DNA from: Nonomuraea dietziae | Lineage (GTDB): Bacteria > Actinomycetota > Actinomycetes > Streptosporangiales > Streptosporangiaceae | Length of the DNA: 64,000 nucleotides | Assembly (NCBI RefSeq): GCF_014195505.1 | Contig: NZ_JACIBV010000001.1 | Location: forward strand, 4,712,001-4,776,000 | Reading direction: 5' to 3' | Shown: in pieces, positions 1 to 8,669 of the stretch | How the letters are laid out: each line of letters opens with the position of its first letter | How positions within the stretch are numbered: position 1 is the first letter of the stretch | Position numbers and translations under genes: made by a program | The notes under the pieces: generated by a model | What the model was told of the DNA's origin: nothing | The model's database searches: none | Seen by the model: only the letters and a program-made list of their open reading frames with translations

Positions 1-1
1 T

Positions 2-511
2 CTTGGTGGTGACGTGCCCGTTGATGATCGCCGGGCCCTTCTCGCCGGGGACCGGGCTGAAGCGGTACCAGCCGGTCAGGTTCGGCTTGCTCGTCGGCGG
101 GGCCTGGAGCTCGCCCTTGGAGTCGACGGTGACCCCGCCGATCGGCGCGTTCACCTGGATCTTGGGGATGCGGATGCGGGTCGGCTTCGCCTTCTTGGCG
201 GTGGGCTTGATCGGCGCCACGACCGCACCGGCAGGGGCGGGCGGGGGCGCGCTCAGCACGGCGGGGGCCAGCGGCTTGTTCGGCCCGCCAGGACCGACGC
301 TCGGCAGGACGAACGCGTTGGCCACGTTGTACATGCCGACGGTCTCGCCGCCCTGGCCGGATTGGGCCATCGGCACGGCGCCGTCGGAGCCGTCGTCCAC
401 CGGGGTGATGAAAGCCAGCAGGCCGGCCATGATGGTCGCCACGCCGCCAAGCGACCCGGCGATCAGCAGCCCGGGAAGGGCCCTGTTCAGCAGCGACTTC
501 TGCTCGGTCAT
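2..511 (-). CDS. Actinobacterial class E/F-like sortase, N-terminal part (runs off the window)
   Basis: A membrane-bound transpeptidase that would link surface proteins to the cell wall. The 170 visible residues show a short cytoplasmic tail, a membrane anchor (about residues 8-34), a Pro/Ala-rich linker and the start of the sortase barrel (RIRIPKIQVNAPIGG). The window ends just after the catalytic-histidine segment NGHV (His166), so the TLxTC cysteine and the arginine are not seen. The ATG at 511 follows a GAGGGG ribosome site and lies 15 nt downstream of the surface-protein gene on the same strand, so the two form an operon and the neighbour is the likely substrate. Confidence 0.85.
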   Translation of the reverse strand, partial: MTEQKSLLNRALPGLLIAGSLGGVATIMAGLLAFITPVDDGSDGAVPMAQSGQGGETVGMYNVANAFVLPSVGPGGPNKPLAPAVLSAPPPAPAGAVVAPIKPTAKKAKPTRIRIPKIQVNAPIGGVTVDSKGELQAPPTSKPNLTGWYRFSPVPGEKGPAIINGHVTTK

Positions 512-526
512 GATCCGCCCCTCCCT

Positions 527-1951
527 CTAACGCCGGTTCCCGGCGTGCGCGGCGCGCCGCCGTCTCATCACGACCCCGCCCGCCGCGCTCCCGAGGAGCA
601 GCACGGACCCGCCTGCCAGCAGGGCGTACGGCTGCTGCAAGGCCACGGGCGCTTCCCCGGACGGCACACCGCCGAAGGGCGTCTTCTTCACCTGGGCCGC
701 GACGTAGTTGGTCGCGGTCGGCCCCGAAGACGGCTTGGGCGTGGCGGTGGGGGTGGTGGTGGCCACGTTGCCGTGAACCGTGACGAGTCTGTCGGCCACG
801 GTCCTGTCGTCGTGGTGGTTGTTGTTGCCGTTGTTGTTGTTCTGACCGGGTGGCGTGGTCGTCGGCGTGGAAGTCGGTGACTTGCTGGGCGTGACCGACG
901 GCGAGGGCTGCCCCGTGGTGGGCGTGTCCGTCGGCGACGGACCTGGTCTGTCCTTGACCGTCACGTCGATCGACACCGGGCCGCTCACGATCTTGCAGGT
1001 GGCCCGGTGGAAGTCCGTGGGCACCGCGTCCTTGTTCGTGATCACCCGGAAGGCGTCGAGCCACGCCTTCCTCGTCGACGCGTTCGTGATCTTGATCTTG
1101 TGCTCGCCGTACGGGAGCCCGTTCAGCTCCCACAACGTGTGCCCGCCGTTGTGCACCTCGTTGACCGGGTCGCCGATGGCGTTCTTCGAGGGGTCCACGG
1201 ACCCCCGCACCCCGCCGTCGAGCTCGATCTCGACCGGACCGCCCTCGTGGTCTCGAGGCCCCACGTACTGCACACCCGTGCCGACGAACTTGAGCTCTGC
1301 CCAGGCGTACTGGCTGGAGGTCTCGTGGTAGTCGTTGTGGATGTGATTCTCCGACCTCGGACGGTCGTCGAACGGCGTCCAGCCGGGCCCGTAGGTGATC
1401 ACGTGGCCGCGCGGGTTGTCGATGTCGTTGCCGTCGTTGACGTTCGCCTCACCGTTCGGCGGCGCGAAGTCGACGACGATGTCCTTGGGCTCGATCTTGA
1501 TCACGCCCGGCTTGTTGAGCAGCCCCGGGTCGGAGATCCCCGCGGGCAGCGGCAGCTCCTTGTCGTACTGGAGTCCCTGCGCGATCGTGGTCGCACCCGT
1601 TGGCTGCAGGATGTTCTGCCAGGCACCGGCGATCTGGACGTTGCCCATGATGTTCATCACCGAGCCGCCGGCGTAGTAGCCGGGCGAGGTGAAACGGCTG
1701 GCGTCCTTGTAGGCGAGCGACCACTTGAGGTCGAGCGCCCCGCCGACGACGAGGTCGGTCGCGAACGTCAACCTGGTCCTGAGCCGGACGGGCGCGTACT
1801 TCGCGATGCTGGACGGGCCGGTACCCGAGCACTCGTAGTCGATGACCAGATCCGCGGGGGCCGCCGAGGCGGGGGCCGTCGGCAACAGCACGCAGGCGGC
1901 TGCGGTAAGCCCCACCGATCCGGCTGCTAAAGCGCTGCGCCACCGAGCCAC
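527..1951 (-). CDS. Secreted, membrane/wall-anchored surface protein with a lectin-like domain
   Basis: About 474 residues. A signal peptide ends near PASA; a long beta-rich ectodomain follows. Residues about 220-320 (FVGTGVQYVGPRD, then LPYGEHKIKITNAS and AWLDAFRV) resemble the carbohydrate-binding-like jelly-roll modules attached to many actinobacterial glycosidases. A Thr/Pro/Ser-rich stalk contains an Asn/His run. The C-terminus has TPFGGVPSG, a hydrophobic segment and an RRRR tail, the arrangement of wall-sorted proteins, but no textbook LPxTG. I chose the GTG at 1951 because a GGAG lies 6 nt upstream; an upstream in-frame TTG at 1978 is possible. The sortase gene follows directly. The ligand is unknown. 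Confidence 0.75.
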   Translation of the reverse strand: MARWRSALAAGSVGLTAAACVLLPTAPASAAPADLVIDYECSGTGPSSIAKYAPVRLRTRLTFATDLVVGGALDLKWSLAYKDASRFTSPGYYAGGSVMNIMGNVQIAGAWQNILQPTGATTIAQGLQYDKELPLPAGISDPGLLNKPGVIKIEPKDIVVDFAPPNGEANVNDGNDIDNPRGHVITYGPGWTPFDDRPRSENHIHNDYHETSSQYAWAELKFVGTGVQYVGPRDHEGGPVEIELDGGVRGSVDPSKNAIGDPVNEVHNGGHTLWELNGLPYGEHKIKITNASTRKAWLDAFRVITNKDAVPTDFHRATCKIVSGPVSIDVTVKDRPGPSPTDTPTTGQPSPSVTPSKSPTSTPTTTPPGQNNNNGNNNHHDDRTVADRLVTVHGNVATTTPTATPKPSSGPTATNYVAAQVKKTPFGGVPSGEAPVALQQPYALLAGGSVLLLGSAAGGVVMRRRRAAHAGNRR

Positions 1952-2137
1952 GGCACACTCCGATCTCCCAGAAACCAAGAGCAGATCTTAAGGTTTCAAT
2001 CACCTGCTACACAGGAGAAAACCGGCATCCGGCGACACTTGTGATGAACCCGTGTCCGACCTTGTGCTCGGGACTGGCTGGCCCCGCTCGGTCCCTCAGA
2101 TCGATCACGCTGGCGCACGCCTCCGGCCACCTCGGAG

Positions 2138-2174
2138 AGATAGGAGTATAGTTCGGCGAAGTGTACTCCTATCT
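2138..2174. promoter_or_regulatory. 11-bp inverted repeat in front of the AAA ATPase gene
   Basis: AGATAGGAGTA (2138-2148) is repeated in perfect inverted orientation at 2164-2174 with a 15-nt spacer. It ends three bases before the AAGGAG ribosome site (2177-2182) of the ATPase gene. It could be an operator or an RNA hairpin next to the ribosome site. The arms are AT-richer than the surroundings. Confidence 0.5.
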
Positions 2175-2186
2175 TTAAGGAGCGGC

Positions 2187-3617
2187 ATGATCCCCAAGCC
2201 GAAGCGTGTCTTCGCACGGGACTTCGAGTGGCGCCATCTGTCGGCCTTCGCAGAGCGGACAGCGTCGAAGCCCCAACTGGGTGTCGTGAGCGGGCGTCGG
2301 CGACAGGGAAAGACGTTCCTGATCGAGGCGCTCGCCAGAGAGGTCGGAGGGCTCTATTTCGGCGCGACAGAGGCGACAGAGACGGAGTCCCTTCGCCTGT
2401 TCTCCCAAGCACTGGCGGACTACACACAAGCTGCGGTTCCCTACCGGTTCGCCGACTGGGATGAGGCGATCAGGCAGCTTTTCGCGATCGGTGCCGAGAG
2501 ACGCGCCCTGATCGTGATCGACGAGTTCCCCTATCTGAGCAAGGTCTCGCCCGCACTGCCCTCGATCATCCAGCGCGAGATCGACCGTGCCGTCTCGAGA
2601 GAGACTCCTGTCTCCCTACTCCTGTGCGGCTCGGCGATGTCGGTCATGGGCGGCCTGCTCTCGGGAAGCGCTCCTCTTCGTGGCCGTGCTTCGATGGAAC
2701 TGGTCGTGCGTCCCTTCGATTACCGGCTTGCGGCTCGATACTGGCGCCTCGACGATCCCCGGCTCGCCGTGCTCGTTCACACGGTGGTCGGCGGAACACC
2801 TGCCTATCTGCGCTTCGTCAACGACGAGACCCCTTCGGAGCTGGGAGACTTCGACGACTGGGTGCAAAGCACCGTGTTGGATCCTGGCACGCCCCTGTTC
2901 CGCGAAGCCCGCTATCTCATGGAGGAGGAGGCGGATGTACGGGACACCGCCCTCTACCACTCCGTGCTCGCCGCTGTCGCCAACGGCAACGCGACCCGAG
3001 GTGGGATAGCCGGCTACATCGGTCGCAAGGCCGCCGACATCGGCCACCACCTCAACGTCCTCGAGGACAGCTGTCTGCTGCGTCGCGAGATCGACGTCTT
3101 CCGCCCCGGCCGTTCCGTCTACCGTGTCTGCGAGCCGCTGATCAGCTTCTACCAGGTCGTCATGCGCCCCCGGTGGTCCCTGCTGGAGAGCGGCCGAGCG
3201 GGGGCCGTGTGGCGGGATGCGCGCGCCCGGTTCACCGCTCAGGTGGTCGGTCCTCACTTCGAGGACATGTGCCGCTCCTTCGCGCGAACGGAGTCGCTCT
3301 TCGGCGAGCTGCCGGGCGAGGTCGGCGCTGGGGTGGTGGCCGACACAGCCCGCCGTAGCCAGATAGAGGTGGATGTCGCCGTCTTCGCCGCGACCGAGGC
3401 AGGAGAGCCGCGCAGGATTCTCTCGCTCGGGGAAGTGAAGTGGGGCACCCGCATGGGAAGCGGTCACGTCGATCGGCTCGGGCGGGCGCGGGACCTGCTC
3501 GCCGCGAAGGGATACGACGTGCGGGACACCGCCCTCACCCTGTACGGCGGGGCCGGATTCGACCAGGGTCTGACCGGCGCACGGACCTTCGGCCTGGAGG
3601 AGCTGTACTCAGGCTAG
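2187..3617 (+). CDS. AAA+ ATPase with DUF234/PD-(D/E)xK-like C-terminus
   Basis: 476 residues of the archaeal-type ATPase_2/DUF234 architecture. Walker A is GRRRQGKT at residues 36-43 and Walker B is ALIVIDEFPYL near 110; a winged-helix-like middle follows. The C-terminal part has IEVDVAVF and, about 30 residues later, GEVKWG, which fits the D...ExK core of restriction-endonuclease-like folds, as reported for DUF234 proteins. The ATG at 2187 has a good AAGGAG site. The gene stands alone and ends 4 nt inside the converging gene. The role is unknown; defence or toxin-like activity is conceivable but not shown. Confidence 0.75.
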   Translation: MIPKPKRVFARDFEWRHLSAFAERTASKPQLGVVSGRRRQGKTFLIEALAREVGGLYFGATEATETESLRLFSQALADYTQAAVPYRFADWDEAIRQLFAIGAERRALIVIDEFPYLSKVSPALPSIIQREIDRAVSRETPVSLLLCGSAMSVMGGLLSGSAPLRGRASMELVVRPFDYRLAARYWRLDDPRLAVLVHTVVGGTPAYLRFVNDETPSELGDFDDWVQSTVLDPGTPLFREARYLMEEEADVRDTALYHSVLAAVANGNATRGGIAGYIGRKAADIGHHLNVLEDSCLLRREIDVFRPGRSVYRVCEPLISFYQVVMRPRWSLLESGRAGAVWRDARARFTAQVVGPHFEDMCRSFARTESLFGELPGEVGAGVVADTARRSQIEVDVAVFAATEAGEPRRILSLGEVKWGTRMGSGHVDRLGRARDLLAAKGYDVRDTALTLYGGAGFDQGLTGARTFGLEELYSG

Positions 3618-4087
3618 GCGGGGCGGGACAGGTCCATGGTCCAGTTGGCGCGCCAGCTCGCCCCTTCGTCGTAGGAGAACGACTGCTCCCAGCGGGCGGT
3701 CTCGGGTGTCGGGCGGGTCCACTCGAAGCGGACCTTCACCGGCAGCCCTCCGAGCACGTCGTCGCAGACGAACTCGCCGCGCCCGTCGCGCCAGGCTCCT
3801 TCCACCGGCGGGTCGAGCTGCCCCGGCTGGCGGGTGGAGGCCCACCAGATGCGCCACACACCGGCCTCCGGATCGAACTGGCGGAGGGTGAACCCCTCGA
3901 AGGTGTCGGCGTGGAAGCGGTCGATGTGCCCGAGGCCGCCGAGGATGGGCTCGGCGTGCGCGGTGGCCTCGAACTCCACCCACTCGGAGCAGGCGGGGTC
4001 GGTGACGTCGACGAGTTTGCGGTTGCGCACCCGCCAGTCGCCGAAGATGAAGTCGAAGTCGTGACGGCCGTCGGAGGAAGGGCTCAA
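3614..4087 (-). CDS. Conserved hypothetical, lipocalin-like (DUF1579-type) protein
   Basis: 157 residues without signal peptide or membrane segment. The start DFDFIFGDWRVRNRKL, alternating hydrophobic strands and the repeated Trp/Arg pattern (WRIWWAST, ARWEQSFSYDEG) are typical of small beta-barrel proteins annotated as DUF1579 or lipocalin-like. No catalytic motif is evident and no function can be given. It overlaps the stop of the ATPase gene by 4 nt in convergent orientation. Confidence 0.6.
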   Translation of the reverse strand: MSPSSDGRHDFDFIFGDWRVRNRKLVDVTDPACSEWVEFEATAHAEPILGGLGHIDRFHADTFEGFTLRQFDPEAGVWRIWWASTRQPGQLDPPVEGAWRDGRGEFVCDDVLGGLPVKVRFEWTRPTPETARWEQSFSYDEGASWRANWTMDLSRPA

Positions 4088-4160
4088 CGTCTGCTCCTTG
4101 TCGGGGGGTGGCCCACTCTAGGGAGCCGCTCCGACAGTTTCCGCCTGCCGTACGAATGAC

Positions 4161-4175
4161 CAGAATTGTATTCTG
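4161..4175. promoter_or_regulatory. Palindrome upstream of acyl-CoA dehydrogenase
   Basis: CAGAATtgtATTCTG is a perfect 6-bp-arm palindrome located 28 nt before the dehydrogenase start. Its size and symmetry suit a TetR- or MarR-type repressor of acyl-CoA metabolism; no regulator gene is adjacent. Confidence 0.45.
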
Positions 4176-4203
4176 TTGCCGTACCCCAGCATGGAGGCGA
4201 CTG

Positions 4204-5349
4204 ATGCAGCGAGACCTCTTCGAGGAGGAGCACCTGCTCTTCCAGGAGACCGTCCGAGAGTTCATGGCCCGCGAGGTCCTCCCCCACCACGCCCAGTGGG
4301 AGAAAGACGGCATCGTGCCGAGGGAGGTCTGGAAGAAGGCCGGCGAGCTCGGCATGTTCGGTTTCTCCGTGCCCGAGGAGTACGGCGGCGCGGGCATCAC
4401 CGACTTCCGCTACAACGCGGTGATCGTCGAGGAGATCATCAGGACCGGCGCGTCCGGCCTGGGCTTCTCCTTGCACAACGACGTGATGGCCCCCTACCTG
4501 GTCGACCTCACCAACGACGAGCAGAAGCAGCGCTGGCTGCCCGGGTTCGTCTCCGGTGAGCTGATCACCGCGATCGCGATGACCGAGCCCGGAGCGGGCA
4601 GCGACCTGCAGGGCATCAGGACCACGGCGGTGCGCGAGGGCGACCACTACGTGGTCAACGGACAGAAGACGTTCATCACCAACGGCATCAACGCCGACCT
4701 CGTCGTGCTGGTGGCCAAGACCGATCCCTCGGCGGGGGCGAGGGGCACGACGCTGCTCGTCGTCGAGCGCGGCATGGAGGGCTTCGGCCGAGGCAGGAAC
4801 CTCGACAAGATCGGCATGAAGGCGCAGGACACCGCCGAGCTGTTCTTCGAGAACGTGCGGGTGCCCGTGGCCAACCGGCTGGGTGAGGAGGACGGCCAGG
4901 GCTTCTTCCAGCTCATGAACAACCTGCCACAGGAGCGCATGTCGATCGCCGTCGCGGCCGTGGCGGCGGCGGAGGCGGTGCTGGAGCAGACGATCGAGTA
5001 CTGCAAGACCCGGCAGGCCTTCGGCCGCACTATCGGCAGCTTCCAGAACACCAGGTTCGTGCTCGCCGAGCTCGCCACCGAGACCGAGATCGCCCGCCAC
5101 TTCGTCGACAAGTGCGTCGTCGCGCTCAACGCGGGGCAGCTGTCGGCCGTCGACGCGGCCAAGGCGAAGTGGTGGACCACGGAGCTGCAGAACAAGGTGA
5201 TCGACCGCTGCCTGCAGCTGCACGGCGGCTACGGCTACATGATGGAGTACCCGGTCGCCAAGGCCTGGGTGGACAGCAGGGTGCAGACGATCTACGGCGG
5301 AACCACGGAGATCATGAAGGAGATTATCGGCCGCTCCTTCGGCTTCTAG
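4204..5349 (+). CDS. Acyl-CoA dehydrogenase
   Basis: A 381-residue FAD enzyme that oxidises acyl-CoA to trans-2-enoyl-CoA. Family signatures are AIAMTEPGAGSDLQG, CKTRQAFGRTIGSFQ and LHGGYGYMMEYPVAK, and length is normal. The usual base position in short/medium-chain enzymes is Gly here (IYGGTTEIM), while PQERM places Glu244 where isovaleryl-CoA and long-chain dehydrogenases carry their catalytic Glu, so a branched- or long-chain substrate is likely (inference). ATG 4204 is preferred over an in-frame 4108 start because GGAGG lies 7 nt before it and the protein then begins at the family's usual N-terminus. Confidence 0.92.
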   Translation: MQRDLFEEEHLLFQETVREFMAREVLPHHAQWEKDGIVPREVWKKAGELGMFGFSVPEEYGGAGITDFRYNAVIVEEIIRTGASGLGFSLHNDVMAPYLVDLTNDEQKQRWLPGFVSGELITAIAMTEPGAGSDLQGIRTTAVREGDHYVVNGQKTFITNGINADLVVLVAKTDPSAGARGTTLLVVERGMEGFGRGRNLDKIGMKAQDTAELFFENVRVPVANRLGEEDGQGFFQLMNNLPQERMSIAVAAVAAAEAVLEQTIEYCKTRQAFGRTIGSFQNTRFVLAELATETEIARHFVDKCVVALNAGQLSAVDAAKAKWWTTELQNKVIDRCLQLHGGYGYMMEYPVAKAWVDSRVQTIYGGTTEIMKEIIGRSFGF

Positions 5350-5364
5350 ACCATACTGGTTCAT

Positions 5365-5529
5365 ATGGACGGCGGCCTGATCCTCCTGGTCTTCCTGGCG
5401 TTGCTGTTCGCCTGGGCGCTCAACCGCGTGCGCAGAGCGCTGCGCCTCGGCCCCGTCGGCTACGTCGGCGTGGTCGTCGTCTTCGTCATCGTCATGCTGG
5501 CGATCTGGGGTCAGACGCTTCGAGGATGA
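5365..5529 (+). CDS. Small two-helix membrane protein (54 aa)
   Basis: The reading frame encodes an N-terminal hydrophobic helix (LILLVFLALLFAWAL), a basic loop (NRVRRALRLG) and a second helix (VGVVVVFVIVMLAIW), ending QTLRG. There is no ribosome site, but CATACT (5352-5357) is a good -10 hexamer 7 nt before the ATG, so the mRNA may be leaderless. The 3' end overlaps the converging hydrolase gene by 38 nt. Function unknown. Confidence 0.55.
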   Translation: MDGGLILLVFLALLFAWALNRVRRALRLGPVGYVGVVVVFVIVMLAIWGQTLRG

Positions 5530-6304
5530 CCCTGGCGACCAGCTCGGGGTCGTCGCTCATCGGCACGTGCCCGCAGCCCTTGAGCAGCTTCACCCGCTGG
5601 TTCGACCAGCGGGCCGCCCGTACGGCCTGCCGCCGGAGCAGCAGCCGGTCGTGCTCACCCCACGCGATCGTGATCGGCGACTTCGGCGGCGCGGGCGGCA
5701 TCATGCCCGTGAAGGAGTCGAGCGTCTCGTTGAAGCCTGGAGCCGAGGCGAGCGCCTCGGTGGCGGCGGCCAGGGCGACGCGTCCGAGCCGCGAGGGATG
5801 GGCGACGAGCAGGCCCGCGCCGAGGAAACCCAGCGGCTCGGAGCCCAGCAGCCGCGACAGCGCCCCAGAGCCCGGAGCCTCGGCCCCTTCAGCGGCGCCG
5901 CCCTCCGCCGAGGCTCGCATGGCGCGCAGCACGCTCTGGCACCACAGCAGCTCCGCCCTCGACCAGAACCCGGCAGGGGAGATCGCGGTGGCGGTGCGGA
6001 CCACTCCGCGGGAGGCCAGCTCCAGCGCGATGTAGCCGCCGAGGGAGTTGCCCGCCACGTGCGGCTCGCGCACGTCGAGCATCGCGCAGAACGACTCCAC
6101 CGCGTCGGCCAGCGACTCGGCCGTGTACGGCGTGCCGGGCGGCAGCCCCTGAGACCTCCCGAACCCCGGCAGGTCCACCGCGATCACATCACGCGAGGCG
6201 GCGAGGCGGTCCATGACCGGAAGCCACGCCTGCCAGTGGTGGCCGATGCCGTGGACGAGGATCAGCGGCGGGCCGTGACCGCGCCGCTCGAAGGCCAGCT
6301 CCAT
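5492..6304 (-). CDS. Alpha/beta-hydrolase
   Basis: 270 residues, single-domain fold. LILVHGIGHHWQAW gives the oxyanion-hole HG motif, GNSLGG (85-90) holds the nucleophile Ser87, WGEHD the acid and GCGHVPMSDDP the catalytic His. There is no signal peptide, so it is cytosolic. Substrate cannot be read from sequence; homologues include esterases, C-C bond hydrolases and haloperoxidase-like enzymes. It lies 16 nt downstream of the phosphatase gene on the same strand and could be co-transcribed with it. Confidence 0.85.
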   Translation of the reverse strand: MELAFERRGHGPPLILVHGIGHHWQAWLPVMDRLAASRDVIAVDLPGFGRSQGLPPGTPYTAESLADAVESFCAMLDVREPHVAGNSLGGYIALELASRGVVRTATAISPAGFWSRAELLWCQSVLRAMRASAEGGAAEGAEAPGSGALSRLLGSEPLGFLGAGLLVAHPSRLGRVALAAATEALASAPGFNETLDSFTGMMPPAPPKSPITIAWGEHDRLLLRRQAVRAARWSNQRVKLLKGCGHVPMSDDPELVARVILEASDPRSPA

Positions 6305-6320
6305 GGCAACGAGTCAATCA

Positions 6321-8549
6321 CTACCTGCTACGCGTGGGAATCTCGAACCAGACCGCTTTGCCTTCCTTGGTGGGTCTGGAGCCCCAGCGCTTGGCGAGCT
6401 GGTCGACCAGGTAGAGCCCTCGGCCGCCCTCGTCGTTCTCGCCGGCGCTGCGGATGCGCGGCAGGCGCAGGTCCTGGTCGAAGACCTCGACCCACACCGA
6501 CTCCTCGCCCCTGCGCAGCCTGAGGGTGAACTCCTTGTCGCTGACGAGCTCCTCCTCGAAGCCCGGCACGTCCCATGACTCCTCGAACGGCAGCGGCGGC
6601 CCCTCGACCACCAGCTCCCTGCGCGGGATGCTCGCGGTGGCGGCGTGCAGGACGACGTTGGTGACCACCTCGGAGACCAGCAGGCAGGCCAGCTCGGCGC
6701 GTTCGTCGGGCACGTTCCACCCGGAGAAGGCCTCGGCCGCCATGCGCCTGGCCTCGCCGACCATGATCGGCTGGGCGGGGAAGGTGCGCTCCTCGACGTC
6801 GAGGTCGACGGGGCTGGCGCGCAGCACGAGGATGGCCATGTCGTCGTCGATCTCGCCTGGCACCGCGCGGGTGGCGGTGTCGGCGATGCGCTCGACGTTC
6901 TCCTTGGTGCAGGCGGCGAGCTTCTCCTGCAGGATGCCCAGGGTCTCCTCGTCGGAGGGCATCCTGCCGCCGAAGTCGCGACCGGGACGCCGGTCGACGA
7001 GGCCGTCGGTGTAGAGGACCAGCGCGGCGCCCGGCGGCAACGTGCGGGTCTCCTCCTTGTAGACCAGATCGGCGTGCATGCCCTTGGCACGCACGCCGAG
7101 GGGCTGGCCGACCTCCTCGATGCTCATCTCCAGGCACTGGCCGTCGTGCAGCAGCAGGGGGGGCGCGTGGCCCGCGTTGGCGAAGGACAGCTGGCGCGAC
7201 CAGGCGTCGTAGACGAGGTACTGGCAGGTGACGATGGGCGGCACGCTGATGTCGGCGCCCGACTCGTCCTGCTCGGGGGTGGCGATGATGCGGGTCCACT
7301 CGTCGAGCCTGGCCAGGATGTCGGCGGGCGGCTTGTCGTCCTGGGCGAAGGCGCGCAGAGCGGCGCGCAGCTGGCCCATGATGGCCGCCGCCTTGGCGCC
7401 GCGGCCCTCCACGTCGCCGATGACGATGCCGACCCTGCCGGCCGACAGCGGGATCACGTCGTACCAGTCGCCGCCGACCTGGGTCTGGATGCCCTGGCCG
7501 TGAGAGGCGAGCGGGGCCGCCGGGTAGTAGCGGACGGCTATGTCGAGGCCGTCGAGCGCGGGCAGGGCCCTGGGCAGCAGGTGCTTCTGGAAGGACTCGG
7601 CGGTGTGCCGCTCCTCCTCGAACAGCAGCGCGTTGTCGACGGCGAGCGCGACGCGGGTGGCGATGGCGCCGACGAAGTCACGGTCGAAGGCGTCGTAGTG
7701 GGGGCTGCGCCGGTCGGTGAGGTTGGACAGGCCGAGGTACATCAGGCCGAGCGTCTCGCCGCGCACGCACAGCGGGGCGACCACCGCGGAGGTCATGCCG
7801 ATCTCGCCGCACAGCCGGGCGCTGCCCTCGTGGGGGCTGGGGAAATTGCTGGAGGCGAAGTCTTCGACCAGGATCGTCTCCTGGCGGCGCATCGCGGTGT
7901 CGGCGTAGTGGCCCGCCGGATAGCGGATCTCCGAGCCCACCGACTTCCAGGTGTCGGGCGGCGGGTTCCAGCCCTGCACGTGCTGGGAGACCCTGCGCAC
8001 CAGCCGCTCACCCTCCATCAGTTCGATGAAGCAGTGGTCGGCGAACTGCGGCACCAGCATCTCGGCGACCCGCTTGAGCGTCTCCTCGACGTAGAGGGAG
8101 CCCGCCAGCCGCTCACCGATGCGTTCGAGCAGGCCGAAGCGGTCCTTCTCGCGCTCGTTGCTGCGCATGGCCTCGCGGGCGGTGATCACGATGCCCGTCA
8201 CCGACCCGGAGTCGTGACGCAGCGGCACCGCCTGGGCTCTGACGTAGATCATGGTGCCGTCGCCGCGCTTGACGTCGAAGGTGCCCTCCCACACGCCGCC
8301 CTTGAGCACGTGCTTGGCGAGCTCGACGGCGAGCGGGTGATCCTTCTCCATGATGCCGAGCGAGAGGACGGAGCCCTCCCGCACCGACCCCTTGCCCTGG
8401 CGCCCGAACAACTTCTCCGCGAACGGATTCCAGTACAGGAGGTTGCTGAAACGATCCGTCACCACGACGGCCATCTCCGCGTGGTCGAGGACCGCTGACG
8501 CCGACAAGAAGTCGACCGCTTCCTGAGACAAATCCCCCCAGCGTTTCAT
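6321..8549 (-). CDS. PAS-GAF-SpoIIE (PP2C) phosphatase with HATPase domain
   Basis: A 742-residue cytosolic signalling protein of the RsbU/RsbW-like fusion type. Order: PAS (about 20-125), GAF (140-315), SpoIIE/PP2C phosphatase (350-545; GGDWYDVIP and GDVEGRGAKAA supply metal-binding Asp residues, NAGHAPPLLL is also typical) and an HATPase_c anti-sigma-kinase-like domain (580-735; VSEVVTNVVLHA carries the N-box Asn, GGRGLYLVDQLA the G-box). Such proteins control anti-sigma-factor antagonists by phosphorylation and dephosphorylation. The STAS protein at 17090 is a conceivable client. ATG 8549 is chosen because GAGGAG precedes it; an upstream in-frame start gives a low-complexity tail. Confidence 0.9.
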   Translation of the reverse strand: MKRWGDLSQEAVDFLSASAVLDHAEMAVVVTDRFSNLLYWNPFAEKLFGRQGKGSVREGSVLSLGIMEKDHPLAVELAKHVLKGGVWEGTFDVKRGDGTMIYVRAQAVPLRHDSGSVTGIVITAREAMRSNEREKDRFGLLERIGERLAGSLYVEETLKRVAEMLVPQFADHCFIELMEGERLVRRVSQHVQGWNPPPDTWKSVGSEIRYPAGHYADTAMRRQETILVEDFASSNFPSPHEGSARLCGEIGMTSAVVAPLCVRGETLGLMYLGLSNLTDRRSPHYDAFDRDFVGAIATRVALAVDNALLFEEERHTAESFQKHLLPRALPALDGLDIAVRYYPAAPLASHGQGIQTQVGGDWYDVIPLSAGRVGIVIGDVEGRGAKAAAIMGQLRAALRAFAQDDKPPADILARLDEWTRIIATPEQDESGADISVPPIVTCQYLVYDAWSRQLSFANAGHAPPLLLHDGQCLEMSIEEVGQPLGVRAKGMHADLVYKEETRTLPPGAALVLYTDGLVDRRPGRDFGGRMPSDEETLGILQEKLAACTKENVERIADTATRAVPGEIDDDMAILVLRASPVDLDVEERTFPAQPIMVGEARRMAAEAFSGWNVPDERAELACLLVSEVVTNVVLHAATASIPRRELVVEGPPLPFEESWDVPGFEEELVSDKEFTLRLRRGEESVWVEVFDQDLRLPRIRSAGENDEGGRGLYLVDQLAKRWGSRPTKEGKAVWFEIPTRSR

Positions 8550-8669
8550 CCGGAGACCACTCCTCGGGGAGGCATGTGCGCAAAGCGAACCACGGGCGCT
8601 CCTGCAACAGTCGTGTCCGGGGAGTGGAGGGACTCCCATCTGGGATTCAACCAAGCAGCAGCGCCGTCG

